Of a stretch of 64,000 bases of DNA, positions 55,498 through 64,000 are shown piece after piece. Numbering within the stretch: position 1 is the stretch's first letter; every line of letters begins with the position of its first letter. The notes below the pieces were generated by a model, which saw nothing but the letters and a program-made list of their open reading frames with translations, was not told the origin of the DNA and did not search any database. This DNA comes from Opitutales bacterium. Lineage in GTDB: Bacteria; Verrucomicrobiota; Verrucomicrobiia; Opitutales; UBA953. Where the stretch lies: contig JANRFG010000016.1 in assembly GCA_030725715.1 (NCBI GenBank), forward strand, positions 62,001 to 126,000, read 5' to 3'. The translations under genes were made by a program, and so were the position numbers.

Positions 55498-58037
55498 GCG
55501 AACAGGTCTAGTTCCGGACCCGCTTCCTTGCCCGTCGGCTTGGCCGCTGGAGCCTTCTTGGGCGTGACGGAGCCCTGGACCTGCGCCGAGACTGCCGAGG
55601 CCTTGGCGGGCAAGCCAGACCCCGCCTCCAGGCCACCGAGGATCTCGCGGGCACGCTGGACGACGGCCGGCGGCATGCCGGCTAGGCGGGCGACCTGGAT
55701 ACCATAGGAACGGTCCGCCGCCCCCGGCACGACCCGACGGACGAAGACGATCTCATCCTGCCACTCCTTGACCGCGACGGACCAGTTACGCAGACGCGGA
55801 CGGTCTGCCGCCAGCTTGGTGAGTTCGTGGTAGTGGGTGGCGAAGAGCGTGCGGGGGCCGGCGGAGCCTTCGCCGTGGAGATGTTCGGCGACGGCCCAGG
55901 CGATGCTGATGCCGTCATAAGTGCTCGTGCCACGGCCGATCTCATCGAGGACGACCAGCGAACGGGCGGTCGCGTTGTTGAGGATATTGGCGGTCTCGTT
56001 CATCTCGACCATGAACGTCGAGTTGCCGCGCGAAAGCTCATCGGACGCGCCGACGCGGCAGAAGATACGGTCGACGAGACCGATGCGGGCCTTGGTGGCC
56101 GGGACCCAGCAGCCGAGATGCGCCAGCAAGGCGATGAGGGCCACCTGCCGGATATACGTCGACTTGCCCGCCATGTTCGGTCCGGTGAGCAAGGCGATCT
56201 GCTCGCCGGAGCCGGCGAGACGGGTGTCGTTCGGCACGAAGGAGCCGGCGCCCGGACGAGCCTGCAGCATGCGTTCGACGACGGGATGACGACCTTGCTC
56301 GATCTCCAGGACGTCGGAGTCGTCGACGACGGGCTGGCACCAGTTGGCCTCGCGGGCGAGGTCGGCCCAGCCGCGCAGGACATCGACTTCGGCCACGACG
56401 AGGGCGGTGGCGAGCAATGCCTCGGTGCGGGCGACGACCTCCGCCAGCAAGGCTTGGAAAAGTTCGGTCTCCCGGGCCAGCGCCTGCTCGTCGGCGCGGA
56501 GCACCTCGCGTTCCTTGGCGCGGAGTTCTTCGGTGGTGAAGCGCTCGGCGTTCACCATGGTCTGCTTACGGATGTAATCGGCCGGGACGGCGGCCAGGTT
56601 GGCCTTGGTGATCTCGATGGCGTAACCGAAGGCGCCATTGTAGCGGACCTTCAGGGATTTGATGCCCGTACGGTTCTGCTCGTTGCGCTCGAAATCCGCG
56701 ATCCAGCCCTTGCTGTCCGAAGCGAGCGAGCGGAGGCGATCGAGTTCCGCGTCATATCCTGCGCGCAAGGCTCCCCCTTCGGTCAGATCGACCGGGAGTT
56801 CGTCGCCGAGCGCGGTTTCCAGGCGAGCCAGCAGGGCCGGCTCGGTCTCGATCCGTGCGGCCAACGCGGAGAGAGTGCCGCCGGGCAAGGCCTGCAGTTC
56901 TTCGCGCAAAGGAGGCAACGAGCGTAAAGTGTCGCGGATACCCCCGAGCTCGCGGGGATTACGCAGACGGTTCTGTAGTCGGGCGAGGATGCGGGCGAGG
57001 TCGCGGACACCGCGCAAAGCTTCGGCGACACGGGAAGCCGCTCCCGGGTGACGGACGAATTCACCGACGGAGGCCTGCCGACGGCTGATGAGCCCGAGGT
57101 CGGTGGACGGTTCGGCCAGCCACAAAGCCAGCAGGCGCGCACCGGCGGGGGTTTCGGTCCGGTCGATCGTCTCGAGCAACGAACCTTCGCGCGCGCCGCC
57201 CGAAGCCGCGAACAGCTCCAGGTTGCGCGAAGAGGCGGCGTCCAGGAGGACCGAGTCGCCGAGCTTGGTCTCGATCAGGCGGAACAGGTTCTTCGGACGG
57301 TCGCAAAGCGAGTCGGTGACGTAGCCCAGCACCGCGCCGGCGGCGCCGAGCGCGGGATGTTCGTCGGTCAGACCGAAGCCGGCCAGACCATGGACGGAAA
57401 GCGTCTGCGCGACCAGGCGGGCGCCGGCGGCGCCGTCGAAGTTCCAGCCCGGCAGGCGAGAGACCGCCCTGCCCTGCAGGAAGACTTCCAGGGCTTCGCG
57501 ATCGGCCGCGGACGGCTCGAGGCCTTCGGGCAGGATGATCTCGCGGGGCGAGACCGAGTGAAGCAACGGAAGCAGACGCGAAGGACTGCCGTCTGAAGCC
57601 AGCCGGAAATCGGCCGTCGAGACGTCGAGCCAGGCGGCGTGCCAGCCTTGCTTGTCCCAGCAGAGGGCGGCCAGATAGTTGCCCCGACGCGAGTCGAGTT
57701 GGGAATCCTCCAGCGCCGTCCCGGGAGTCAGGATGCGGGTGAGTCCGCGGCGGACCAGCTTGCCGGCGACGGGCGCTTCGAGCTGATCGCAGATCGCGAC
57801 CTTCCAGCCGGCGGCCAGGAGCCGGTTCACGTAAGCCGGGGCGGCGTGGTGCGGGAGGCCGGCCATCGGCGTCTCGTGGCGCTTCGTGAGCGTCAGACCG
57901 AGCACCTTGGCGGCGACCTCGGCGTCGTGGCCGAAGACCTCGTAGAAGTCGCCGAGGCGGAAAAGCAGGATCGTGCCCTCCGCGAGTTTCTCGCGGAATT
58001 CACGGTACTGCCGCTGCATCGGGGTTTCCTTCTCCAC
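55494..58037 (-). CDS. mutS: DNA mismatch repair protein MutS
   Basis: An 847-residue mismatch-binding ATPase. The N-terminal mismatch-contact motif is LFRLGDFYEVF. The ATPase domain has Walker A TGPNMAGKSTY, and the Walker B region VLDEIGRGTSTYDG with ATHYHEL. Residues 785-847 form a variable Lys/Ala/Pro-rich tail ending DLFA. Length is standard. No mutL is in the window. Confidence 0.97.
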   Translation of the reverse strand: MEKETPMQRQYREFREKLAEGTILLFRLGDFYEVFGHDAEVAAKVLGLTLTKRHETPMAGLPHHAAPAYVNRLLAAGWKVAICDQLEAPVAGKLVRRGLTRILTPGTALEDSQLDSRRGNYLAALCWDKQGWHAAWLDVSTADFRLASDGSPSRLLPLLHSVSPREIILPEGLEPSAADREALEVFLQGRAVSRLPGWNFDGAAGARLVAQTLSVHGLAGFGLTDEHPALGAAGAVLGYVTDSLCDRPKNLFRLIETKLGDSVLLDAASSRNLELFAASGGAREGSLLETIDRTETPAGARLLALWLAEPSTDLGLISRRQASVGEFVRHPGAASRVAEALRGVRDLARILARLQNRLRNPRELGGIRDTLRSLPPLREELQALPGGTLSALAARIETEPALLARLETALGDELPVDLTEGGALRAGYDAELDRLRSLASDSKGWIADFERNEQNRTGIKSLKVRYNGAFGYAIEITKANLAAVPADYIRKQTMVNAERFTTEELRAKEREVLRADEQALARETELFQALLAEVVARTEALLATALVVAEVDVLRGWADLAREANWCQPVVDDSDVLEIEQGRHPVVERMLQARPGAGSFVPNDTRLAGSGEQIALLTGPNMAGKSTYIRQVALIALLAHLGCWVPATKARIGLVDRIFCRVGASDELSRGNSTFMVEMNETANILNNATARSLVVLDEIGRGTSTYDGISIAWAVAEHLHGEGSAGPRTLFATHYHELTKLAADRPRLRNWSVAVKEWQDEIVFVRRVVPGAADRSYGIQVARLAGMPPAVVQRAREILGGLEAGSGLPAKASAVSAQVQGSVTPKKAPAAKPTGKEAGPELDLFA

Positions 58038-58114
58038 GGAAGGGAGCGAAAGCCCCGGGAGGGTCTCCGCAAGTGCGGACTACCGGCTCCGGCCCGGAGA
58101 GGCCCGGAAGTTGC

Positions 58115-59650
58115 TCACATCAGCTGGGCGGCGAGTTCGGACAAGGCGCTGCGGACCCCGCTGAGCAGGCGGACGTTCGCCGTGATGGCGTGCCCCTTCA
58201 TGCGCTCGTGGGTGTGGATGAGCCCGTTGGACTTGCCGTCGAGATAAGGGGTGTCGACCTGGTCGAGGTCACCGATGAGGACGACCTTGGAACCTTCCCC
58301 GATGCGGGTGATGACGGTCTTCGCTTCGTGCGGGGTCATGTTCTGGGCTTCGTCCACGATCATGAAGGCGTGGCCGATCGAACGACCGCGGATGAAGGTC
58401 ATCGCCTCGATCTCGATGAGGCCGGAGTCGATGAGCCACTGGTAAGGCTTGCGCGGCTGGTTGATCGCCTGGAACTGGGAGCCGAAGATCGGCTGGGGCG
58501 TCTTCATCGCCTGGGCCTTCTTCTGGCGGCGCTGCGTGTCGGTGGCGACGGCTTCCTTGGCGGTCGGGGTCGCGGCGGCGTTGCCGTTCTTCGAGAAAAG
58601 CACTTCGAGGTTGTCGAAGTACGGCTGGATGTAGGGCGAGAGTTTCTCCTCCTTGGAGCCGGGCAAGGCGCCGATGTCCTTGCCGATCTGGACGACCGGG
58701 CGCGAGACGTAGAGTTTCTTATAAGGAGAGAAGTCGCTGAGCACCTGGGACAGCGCGGCGGCGATGGACAGGAAGGTCTTGCCGGTGCCGGCGCGGCCGA
58801 AGCATGTGACCAGGCGGATCTCCGGGTTCAGCAGGGCGTCCAGGAAGATCCACTGCTCGAAGTTCTTCGGGATGACGCGCATGCCGCGGGGCATCTGCAG
58901 CCCCTTGCGGGCGCCGCTGTCGGACGACATGAACTCTCGGTAGAGACCCAACGGGACGAAGGCACCTTCGCCCAGGTGCCGGGCGGGTTCGGTCCAGGAA
59001 TCCGAAGTGAGCATCACGTATTCGTTGACGAGCAAGGGCGGCTCTTCCTTCACCTTCACCTGGACCTGGGCGAGCTCCCGGAAATCGCGCATCGCGGCGG
59101 CGGTGACCTTGATCGTGCGGTAGTCGCCGACGTCGCTGGTCTCGACGCGGTCGTTGCGGTAGTCCTGGACTTCGAGACCGAGGGCCTGCGCCTTCAGCGC
59201 CATGCAGGCGTCCTTGGTGACGAGGATGACCTGGCCCTTGGAAGTGTCGCGGAGGTAGATCGCGGACGCGATGATGCGGTGGTCCGGCGCGTCGACCTGC
59301 ATGAAGACCGCGCGGAGGCGTTCGGACTTCGGGCCGCTGAAGTGGTCGCGGATCAGCGCCTCGTTGATCACGATGCGCAGTTCGCCGCCGTCGCGGAGGT
59401 CGGCGTGCAGCGTGCCCGGCTTGGTGGGATCGCCGTCGACGATGTCCTTCAGCGGGCGATCCTCGAAGAGCGCCCGGATGGCCCGGTTCACGCGACGCGC
59501 GCTGGCGCCGAGCTGACCTTGCTGGGTCTTCAGACGATCGAGCTCGGACAAGACCTCGACAGGCACGGCGACGATGTGCTCATCGAACTTGAACAGGGAC
59601 TCGGGATCGTGAATCAGTACGTTGGTGTCCAGGACGTAAGTCTTTTTCAC
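58115..59650 (-). CDS. PIN domain-PhoH family ATPase (YlaK-like)
   Basis: A 511-residue protein. The N-terminal PIN domain (about 1-150) begins YVLDTNVLIHDP with the acidic nuclease residues. The PhoH domain (about 270-500) has Walker A FGRAGTGKTFLS and the motif FMIVDEAQNMTPHE. PhoH2-type proteins act as RNA helicase/nucleases. The start is taken as the GTG at 59650 (VKKTYVLDTN), right at the PIN domain. The frame is open upstream but conflicts with the DUF971 gene. Confidence 0.9.
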   Translation of the reverse strand: MKKTYVLDTNVLIHDPESLFKFDEHIVAVPVEVLSELDRLKTQQGQLGASARRVNRAIRALFEDRPLKDIVDGDPTKPGTLHADLRDGGELRIVINEALIRDHFSGPKSERLRAVFMQVDAPDHRIIASAIYLRDTSKGQVILVTKDACMALKAQALGLEVQDYRNDRVETSDVGDYRTIKVTAAAMRDFRELAQVQVKVKEEPPLLVNEYVMLTSDSWTEPARHLGEGAFVPLGLYREFMSSDSGARKGLQMPRGMRVIPKNFEQWIFLDALLNPEIRLVTCFGRAGTGKTFLSIAAALSQVLSDFSPYKKLYVSRPVVQIGKDIGALPGSKEEKLSPYIQPYFDNLEVLFSKNGNAAATPTAKEAVATDTQRRQKKAQAMKTPQPIFGSQFQAINQPRKPYQWLIDSGLIEIEAMTFIRGRSIGHAFMIVDEAQNMTPHEAKTVITRIGEGSKVVLIGDLDQVDTPYLDGKSNGLIHTHERMKGHAITANVRLLSGVRSALSELAAQLM

Positions 59651-59696
59651 GTCCGCAACCCTGCACCTTCGCCGAGGGCGGGCAACCTGTAAAAAC

Positions 59697-59999
59697 TTAT
59701 TTCGGCTCATCGATAGCCCGAAGGTAATCCCAGCTATAGATGCCGGTCCGGTGTCCGTCGCTGAACTCGAAACACACCGCATAGTTGCCCACGCGGTTCA
59801 TTCCCGTCACCGTGACCCCGGGGAACCGACGGGGCCCGTCGCCGCCCCAACGCTGGCCGAGGATATCCACCTCCCCCATGTTCTCCGCGCTTGGGGAGAG
59901 CTCCCGCAGGAGTTCGGCCCGCAGGCACTGTTCATGGCCGTCCTCCCAGGTGAGGGCGACGAAGTCCCCGATGATCTGAAGGTCGCATGGCGGCCGCAT
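59697..59999 (-). CDS. DUF971 protein
   Basis: A 100-residue protein with the DUF971 (gamma-butyrobetaine hydroxylase N-terminal-like) pattern: a central VALTWEDGHEQCLRAELLRE, then GNYAVCFEFSDGHRTGIYSWDYLRAI. Small proteins of this type are linked to iron-sulfur cluster handling in some bacteria. The start is the ATG at 59999. A longer frame upstream overlaps ybaB and is not credible. Confidence 0.85.
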   Translation of the reverse strand: MRPPCDLQIIGDFVALTWEDGHEQCLRAELLRELSPSAENMGEVDILGQRWGGDGPRRFPGVTVTGMNRVGNYAVCFEFSDGHRTGIYSWDYLRAIDEPK

Positions 60000-60092
60000 G
60001 CCGTCAAAGTGGTCGGCCCGAGGGCGGGCGCAAGCGGGTACGTAAGGGACGACCTTGACTCCGTGCCGCCGCTGGCGACCCTGCCCTGCAAT
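60000..60092. promoter_or_regulatory. Divergent spacer between the DUF971 gene and ybaB
   Basis: A 93-nt gap of ordinary GC-rich composition between divergent start codons. It must carry promoter elements for both sides unless they lie in coding sequence. I see no clear motif. Confidence 0.3.
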
Positions 60093-60398
60093 ATGGCAGG
60101 CGTAGGCAAACTCCTCAAACAAGCCCAGAAGATGCAGCGTGGCATCGCCGAGGCCCAGCAGCAGCTTTCGGCCGAAAGACTGGAAGTCTCCCACGGCGGC
60201 GGCGCGATCCGCGTGACGGTCGACGGCCATGGGCTCGTCCATGGTCTGGCGATCGACCCCGAGTTCCTCAAGGAAGAGAAGACCTTGGTCGAACAGGCCC
60301 TGGTGCTCGCCCTCCAGGAAGCCTCAGCCAAGGCCCGCGCCCTGCATGAGGCTACGATGTCGAAAGCCACGGCCGGATTCTCCCTCCCCGGGATGTGA
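60093..60398 (+). CDS. ybaB: YbaB/EbfC nucleoid-associated protein
   Basis: A 101-residue DNA-binding protein. VGKLLKQAQKMQRGIAEAQQQL forms the long helix and AIRVTVDGHGLVHGLAIDPEFL the strands, as in YbaB. The start is the ATG at 60093; the upstream frame runs antisense to the DUF971 gene. It lies 6 nt before recR, a widely conserved pairing. Confidence 0.92.
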   Translation: MAGVGKLLKQAQKMQRGIAEAQQQLSAERLEVSHGGGAIRVTVDGHGLVHGLAIDPEFLKEEKTLVEQALVLALQEASAKARALHEATMSKATAGFSLPGM

Positions 60399-60404
60399 TC
60401 GCCC

Positions 60405-61007
60405 GTGACCCCTTCCTTCGACAAGGTCCGCCAGCTCCTCAAGATGCTCCCCGGCATGGGGCACCGTTCCGCCGAACGCCTCGCCCTGCACCTGCTGGTG
60501 GAGCGACCCGGCAAGCTCGCGCCCCTGCTCGAATCGTTGCAGGCCGCCGCCGCGGCCGTCCGGCGCTGTGGTCGCTGCGGCAGCCTCGCCGAGACGGAAC
60601 TCTGCCCGGTCTGTCAGGACGTCAAACGCGATCCCGCCGCCGTCTGCGTGGTCGAACAAGTCCCCGACCTGATGGCCATCGAGCGCTCCGCGGCCTATCG
60701 CGGCACCTACCACGTCCTGCACGGACGCCTGTCCCCGATCAACGGCGTCGGCCCCGACCAGCTGAACCTGGCGACCTTTGAGCAACGCCTGAAGGACGAA
60801 CCCATCACCGAAGTCGTCCTCGCGCTGGGCAATGACATCGAAGGCGAAGCGACTTGCCATTATATCACCGAAGCGATCCACGCGATCCGTCCGAGCATCA
60901 AGGTCTCGCGCATCGGCTTCGGGCTGCCGAGCGGCAGCGGCCTGACTTTCGCCGACCCCGCCACGCTCCGGAGCGCCCTGGAGGGTCGTCGCGATGTCGC
61001 CAACTGA
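60405..61007 (+). CDS. recR: Recombination protein RecR
   Basis: A 200-residue protein that acts with RecF/RecO in gap repair. It has an N-terminal helix-hairpin-helix (LLKMLPGMGHRSAERLALHLL), a four-cysteine zinc finger CGRCGSLAETELCPVC, and the Toprim domain with CVVEQVPDLMAIE. The start is a GTG at 60405. The end overlaps the next gene by 14 nt. Confidence 0.96.
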   Translation: MTPSFDKVRQLLKMLPGMGHRSAERLALHLLVERPGKLAPLLESLQAAAAAVRRCGRCGSLAETELCPVCQDVKRDPAAVCVVEQVPDLMAIERSAAYRGTYHVLHGRLSPINGVGPDQLNLATFEQRLKDEPITEVVLALGNDIEGEATCHYITEAIHAIRPSIKVSRIGFGLPSGSGLTFADPATLRSALEGRRDVAN

Positions 61008-62151
61008 CCTGCTGGCCTACCCGGATTCCGCTGAAGCCTTCTGGGTCGGACAGGCGGAACTCGCCGCGGAACGACTGGGCGACGAAGCCCTGGAACGCAT
61101 GACGCCGGCGGTGGCGCATCTTTCCGACCTCTTCACGACCGAAAGGCCCGACCGCAAATTCCCGGACTACTTCGCCGACCCACGCCTGCTCGCGGCCTAC
61201 GGGGTCTTCTTCCTCCCCCAGAGTTTCACCCGCACGTCCTTCGCGCTGGCCCAGATCTGCGGCCTCCGCGGCTGGCGACCCTCGACGTCCGCCCCTGCGA
61301 TCCTCGACCTCGGTTGCGGGCCTGGCTCCTGTGGCGTCGCGGCGGCGCACCGCCTCCGGCAGTCAGGCATCAACGACATCCGGCTGACCGGCGTCGACAA
61401 ATCCCCGTGCGCCCTGGCCGCGATGGAATCCTTCGGCCGCGCCGTCCTCGGAGCTGAAGCCACCGTCCGCACGCGCGTCGGCGACGCCTCCCGGCCGGAC
61501 ACCTGGCCGGAAGGCCGCTACGACCTGATCGTCGCCGGCTTCGTCCTGAACGAGATGCCGCAGCTGGACGCCCCCGCCCTGCTCCGCTGGTTCGGGGAGC
61601 TCAAGGCGCGGTTAGCTCCGGGCGGTCTGATCCTGATTCTCGAGCCTGCGTTACGCCTCACAGCCGAACGCCTGCAGCGTCTGAGCGACGAGATCGCGGG
61701 TGGCGAGATGACCCGCATCGCGCCCGAGCTGGATGCCCTGCCGGACCCGCAGCTCGGCGCGGGCGAACATTGGAGCCACGAGACCCGTACCTGGGACGCC
61801 CCGGCGTCGACGGAGTTCGTCAATCGCCACCTTCATCGTGACCTGCGGGAAGTGCGGTTTTCCTTCGCGGCATTCTCCGAAGCGTCCTTGGCGCCCCTGC
61901 CGACCGGGCTGGCCCGGCTCATCTCCGACGTCCAGATCATCAAAGGCTTGCTGCGCTTCATCACCATCCGCGAAGGACGCATCGAATCCGTCGAGGTCCC
62001 CACCCGAGGTCTGTCCAAGCATGAGGTCAAGAAACTCGCGGCCCGGTTCGGACGTGGCGACATCGTCCGCCACCCCCGTCCGGCGGCACCGAAACTGCGA
62101 TTGGCCAATCATGGGGAATTAGAGGTTTTTTGGACGCCGGGCGGCCCCTGA
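60994..62151 (+). CDS. Rsm22-type SAM-dependent methyltransferase
   Basis: A 385-residue protein resembling bacterial homologues of mitochondrial Rsm22/METTL17. The N-terminal block YFADPRLLAAYGVFFLPQSFTRTSFAL is typical. SAM-binding motif I is LDLGCGPGS, followed by AGFVLNEMP and a LAPGGLILILEPALR strand. These proteins are associated with the small ribosomal subunit. It starts inside the end of recR (14-nt overlap). Confidence 0.82.
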   Translation: MSPTDLLAYPDSAEAFWVGQAELAAERLGDEALERMTPAVAHLSDLFTTERPDRKFPDYFADPRLLAAYGVFFLPQSFTRTSFALAQICGLRGWRPSTSAPAILDLGCGPGSCGVAAAHRLRQSGINDIRLTGVDKSPCALAAMESFGRAVLGAEATVRTRVGDASRPDTWPEGRYDLIVAGFVLNEMPQLDAPALLRWFGELKARLAPGGLILILEPALRLTAERLQRLSDEIAGGEMTRIAPELDALPDPQLGAGEHWSHETRTWDAPASTEFVNRHLHRDLREVRFSFAAFSEASLAPLPTGLARLISDVQIIKGLLRFITIREGRIESVEVPTRGLSKHEVKKLAARFGRGDIVRHPRPAAPKLRLANHGELEVFWTPGGP

Positions 62152-62171
62152 GCACCATATTGTAACATTCC

Positions 62172-62207
62172 CCGCAGGGCATTTGTTTGCCTGCCCTGAA
62201 TCTGCGG
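62172..62207 (+). promoter_or_regulatory. Alternative stem-loops in the ppk leader
   Basis: Within the 109-nt gap before ppk, CAGGGC (62175-62180) pairs with GCCCTG (62193-62198). The overlapping CCGCAG (62172-62177) pairs with CTGCGG (62202-62207). The two pairings share bases and cannot both form fully, which is how switch-like leaders look. It may also be chance in GC-rich DNA. Confidence 0.25.
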
Positions 62208-62260
62208 AACGTAATGGAGTCGCCTGCGTCGCCACGCGTCGCGGCCCCATCATACTCTCC

Positions 62261-64000
62261 ATGTTCAACCGCGAACTCAGCTGGCTCAGTTTTGACCGAA
62301 GGGTCCTCGAACTCGCCGAGGACGAAAGCATCCCCCTGCTCGAACGCGTCCGCTTCCTTTCGATCGTCAGCTCCAACCTGGACGAGTTCTTCGAGATCCG
62401 CGTGGCCGGCATCATGCAGCAGGAAGAATCCGCCAGCCATCCGGCCACCAAGGAATTCCTCGCGGAGCTCCTCGACCGCGCCCGCACGCTGGTCGACGAT
62501 CAGCAGAGATGCTGGCGGCAGAAACTCCTCCCCGCCCTCTCCGCCCAGGGCATCGAGGTGCTCGCCCGGGAGCAGCTGGGCGACCTCGCCCGAGGCGAAC
62601 TTTCCCCGCGGTTCGACCGTGACATCCTGCCGGCGCTCACGCCGCTGGCGATCGACCCCTCCCATCCTTTCCCGGTGCTGACGAACAAGGGGCTCTATGT
62701 GCTGGCCTTGCTCCGCGATCCTGCGTCCGGCGAAATGCGGCGGGCCGTCGTGCCCGTGCCGCGCATCCTCCCGCGGATCCTGGCCCTGTCGGGCCGCAAG
62801 AGTTTCACGTTCCTCAGCCACGTCATCCAGCTCTTCCTCCACCGGCTTTTCCCGGGTCTCGAACTCCAAGGCTCCTGGGCCTTCCGCATCACGCGCAACA
62901 GCGACCTCTACGTGGACGAGGAAGAAGCGGTCAACCTGCTCGAAGCCATCGAAGACGAGATCCGCAACCTGCGCAAGGGCGCCCCGGTGCGGCTCGAGAT
63001 CGAGGCCGACGTGCCCGCCGGCGAGATGCAGTGGCTGCTGGATTCCATCGGCCTGACCGCGGACAACGCCTTCCTGATCCCCGGCCCGGTCAACATGCTC
63101 CGACTCGGGAGCCTCATCGAAATGATCGGTCGCCCGGAACTGCTCTATCCGAACTTCGTCTCGGTGACCCCGGCCGAGTGCGCCGAACCCGCCAAGCTCT
63201 TCGAGCGCATCGCCGAGCAGGACATCGTCCTCCATCATCCTTACGAGTCGTTCACCCCGGTCGTCGATTTCATCCGGCAGGCCGCCAAGGACGAGAACGT
63301 CGTCGCCATCAAGCTCACCCTCTACCGCACCAGCGGGGACTCGCCCGTGGTCGAGGCCCTCAAGGAGGCCGCCCGCAACGGCAAGCAGGTCACGGCCCTG
63401 GTCGAGCTCCGCGCCCGTTTCGACGAACTCAACAACATCGAGTGGGCCCGGCAGCTGGAGGAAGCCGGCGCACACGTCGTCTACGGCCTCGCCGGCCTCA
63501 AGACCCACTGCAAGGCCTGCCTGGTCGTCCGGCAGGAGAAGGACGGGCTGCGCCGTTACGCCCACCTCGGCACGGGCAACTACAACCCCAAGACGGCGCG
63601 CATCTACACCGACTTCTCCCTGCTCACCCGCGACGAGGAGATCACGGCGGACGTCGGCCTGCTCTTCAACGTCCTGACCGGCAACCTGGCCGGGCCGAAG
63701 TTCCGGCACCTGCTCGTGGCTCCGTTCGACCTCGCCCGCCGGATCGTCGAGCTCATCGACGCCGAAGCCTCGGCGGCGAAGGCCGGCCGCAAGGCGACGA
63801 TCTTCGCGAAGGTCAACAGCCTCGTGGACCCGGAGGTCATCGCGGCCTTGTACCGGGCCTCCGTGGCCGGCGTGAAGGTGGAGCTTGTCGTCCGCGGCAT
63901 CTGCTGCCTCGTCCCCGGCAAGCCCGGCCTCAGCGAGAACATCCGCGTGCGCAGCTTCCTGGGCCGCTTCCTCGAGCACAGCCGCCTCTTCCGCTTCGAG
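62261..64000 (+). CDS. ppk: Polyphosphate kinase 1, N-terminal 580 residues (cut by window edge)
   Basis: It begins with the family opening NRELSWLSFDRRVLELAED and SSNLDEFFEIRV. The catalytic core shows LYRTSGDSP, LVELRARFDELNN, GLKTHCKACLVV (with the phosphorylated His) and HLGTGNYNPKTA. The second PLD-like half continues to the window end at RSFLGRFLEHSRLF. PPK1 is usually about 690 residues, so about 110 are missing on the right. It makes polyphosphate from ATP. Confidence 0.96.
   Translation, partial: MFNRELSWLSFDRRVLELAEDESIPLLERVRFLSIVSSNLDEFFEIRVAGIMQQEESASHPATKEFLAELLDRARTLVDDQQRCWRQKLLPALSAQGIEVLAREQLGDLARGELSPRFDRDILPALTPLAIDPSHPFPVLTNKGLYVLALLRDPASGEMRRAVVPVPRILPRILALSGRKSFTFLSHVIQLFLHRLFPGLELQGSWAFRITRNSDLYVDEEEAVNLLEAIEDEIRNLRKGAPVRLEIEADVPAGEMQWLLDSIGLTADNAFLIPGPVNMLRLGSLIEMIGRPELLYPNFVSVTPAECAEPAKLFERIAEQDIVLHHPYESFTPVVDFIRQAAKDENVVAIKLTLYRTSGDSPVVEALKEAARNGKQVTALVELRARFDELNNIEWARQLEEAGAHVVYGLAGLKTHCKACLVVRQEKDGLRRYAHLGTGNYNPKTARIYTDFSLLTRDEEITADVGLLFNVLTGNLAGPKFRHLLVAPFDLARRIVELIDAEASAAKAGRKATIFAKVNSLVDPEVIAALYRASVAGVKVELVVRGICCLVPGKPGLSENIRVRSFLGRFLEHSRLFRFE

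Noticed and set aside
60000-60242. Longer version of the DUF971 protein
   Set aside because: It would overlap most of ybaB antisense, and the extra residues do not match the DUF971 family, which begins near the Met at 59999.
62027-63979. A 650-codon minus-strand frame opposite ppk
   Set aside because: It is antisense to a clear polyphosphate kinase and shows shadow composition only.

Overview
The window is GC-rich, gene-dense bacterial chromosome with 55 protein-coding genes (two cut by the window edges), one probable gene remnant and two lysine tRNA genes. It carries no rRNA, CRISPR array, insertion sequence or prophage. The gene content points to Verrucomicrobiota, probably Opitutia-like. 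Signs are a PSCyt1/DUF1549/DUF1553 protein paired with a Tat-exported DUF1501 protein, a PVC-type dehydrogenase with HEAT region and haem motif, a DUF1080 protein, a Minf_1886-family protein and a RhaEW-type rhamnulose-1-phosphate aldolase/dehydrogenase. The assignment rests on protein families only.

Layout. 1-8041 (minus strand): an export and polymer-utilisation cluster (DUF1549/cytochrome, DUF1501, MFS transporter, secreted esterase, DUF1080 protein, sugar ABC ATPase). 8042-8357: the only gene-free stretch over 300 nt. 8358-12440: glmM, a compact alternative glmU-like gene and glmS, a full set for UDP-GlcNAc precursors, followed by a small tandem zinc-knuckle gene. 12852-14748 (minus): asd, an rlmB-like gene, tRNA-Lys(UUU), tRNA-Lys(CUU). 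14742-22441: an envelope block with an L,D-transpeptidase-like gene, mreB-mreC-mreD-PBP2, a Tat-exported oxidoreductase and uppP. 22543-27996: trpB, yicC, an HU-like gene, hisS and murJ, all on the plus strand, meeting an N-acetylmuramoyl amidase lipoprotein.

28865-34503 is an L-rhamnose (possibly also L-fucose) catabolic locus. It has an AT-rich control region with palindromes, a DeoR-type regulator, a small class II aldolase, rhamnulokinase, the bifunctional RhaEW, and a 40-codon remnant resembling the start of lactate-utilisation gene lutA. A large secreted dehydrogenase/HEAT/haem protein, an S9 peptidase and a small membrane protein follow. 40694-55497 is mixed housekeeping (metG, isochorismate synthase, dtd, hisF, a CNNM/CBS protein, nadB, panE, hisC, a LipM-like ligase) plus two unusual proteins: an unrecognised 594-residue protein and a HAD-DciA (DUF721) fusion. 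55494-64000 holds mutS, a PIN-PhoH ATPase, a DUF971 protein, ybaB-recR, an Rsm22-type methyltransferase and the first 580 codons of ppk.

The genome is compact. Convergent genes repeatedly share their stop codons, co-directional genes overlap by ATGA or GTGA, and the clearest AT-rich islands lie upstream of glmM, mreB and the deoR-type gene. The observations most worth following up are the HAD-DciA fusion with an altered HAD motif I, the lutA remnant at the end of the rhamnose operon, the shortened alternative GlmU, and the operator-like repeats upstream of the DeoR-type regulator.
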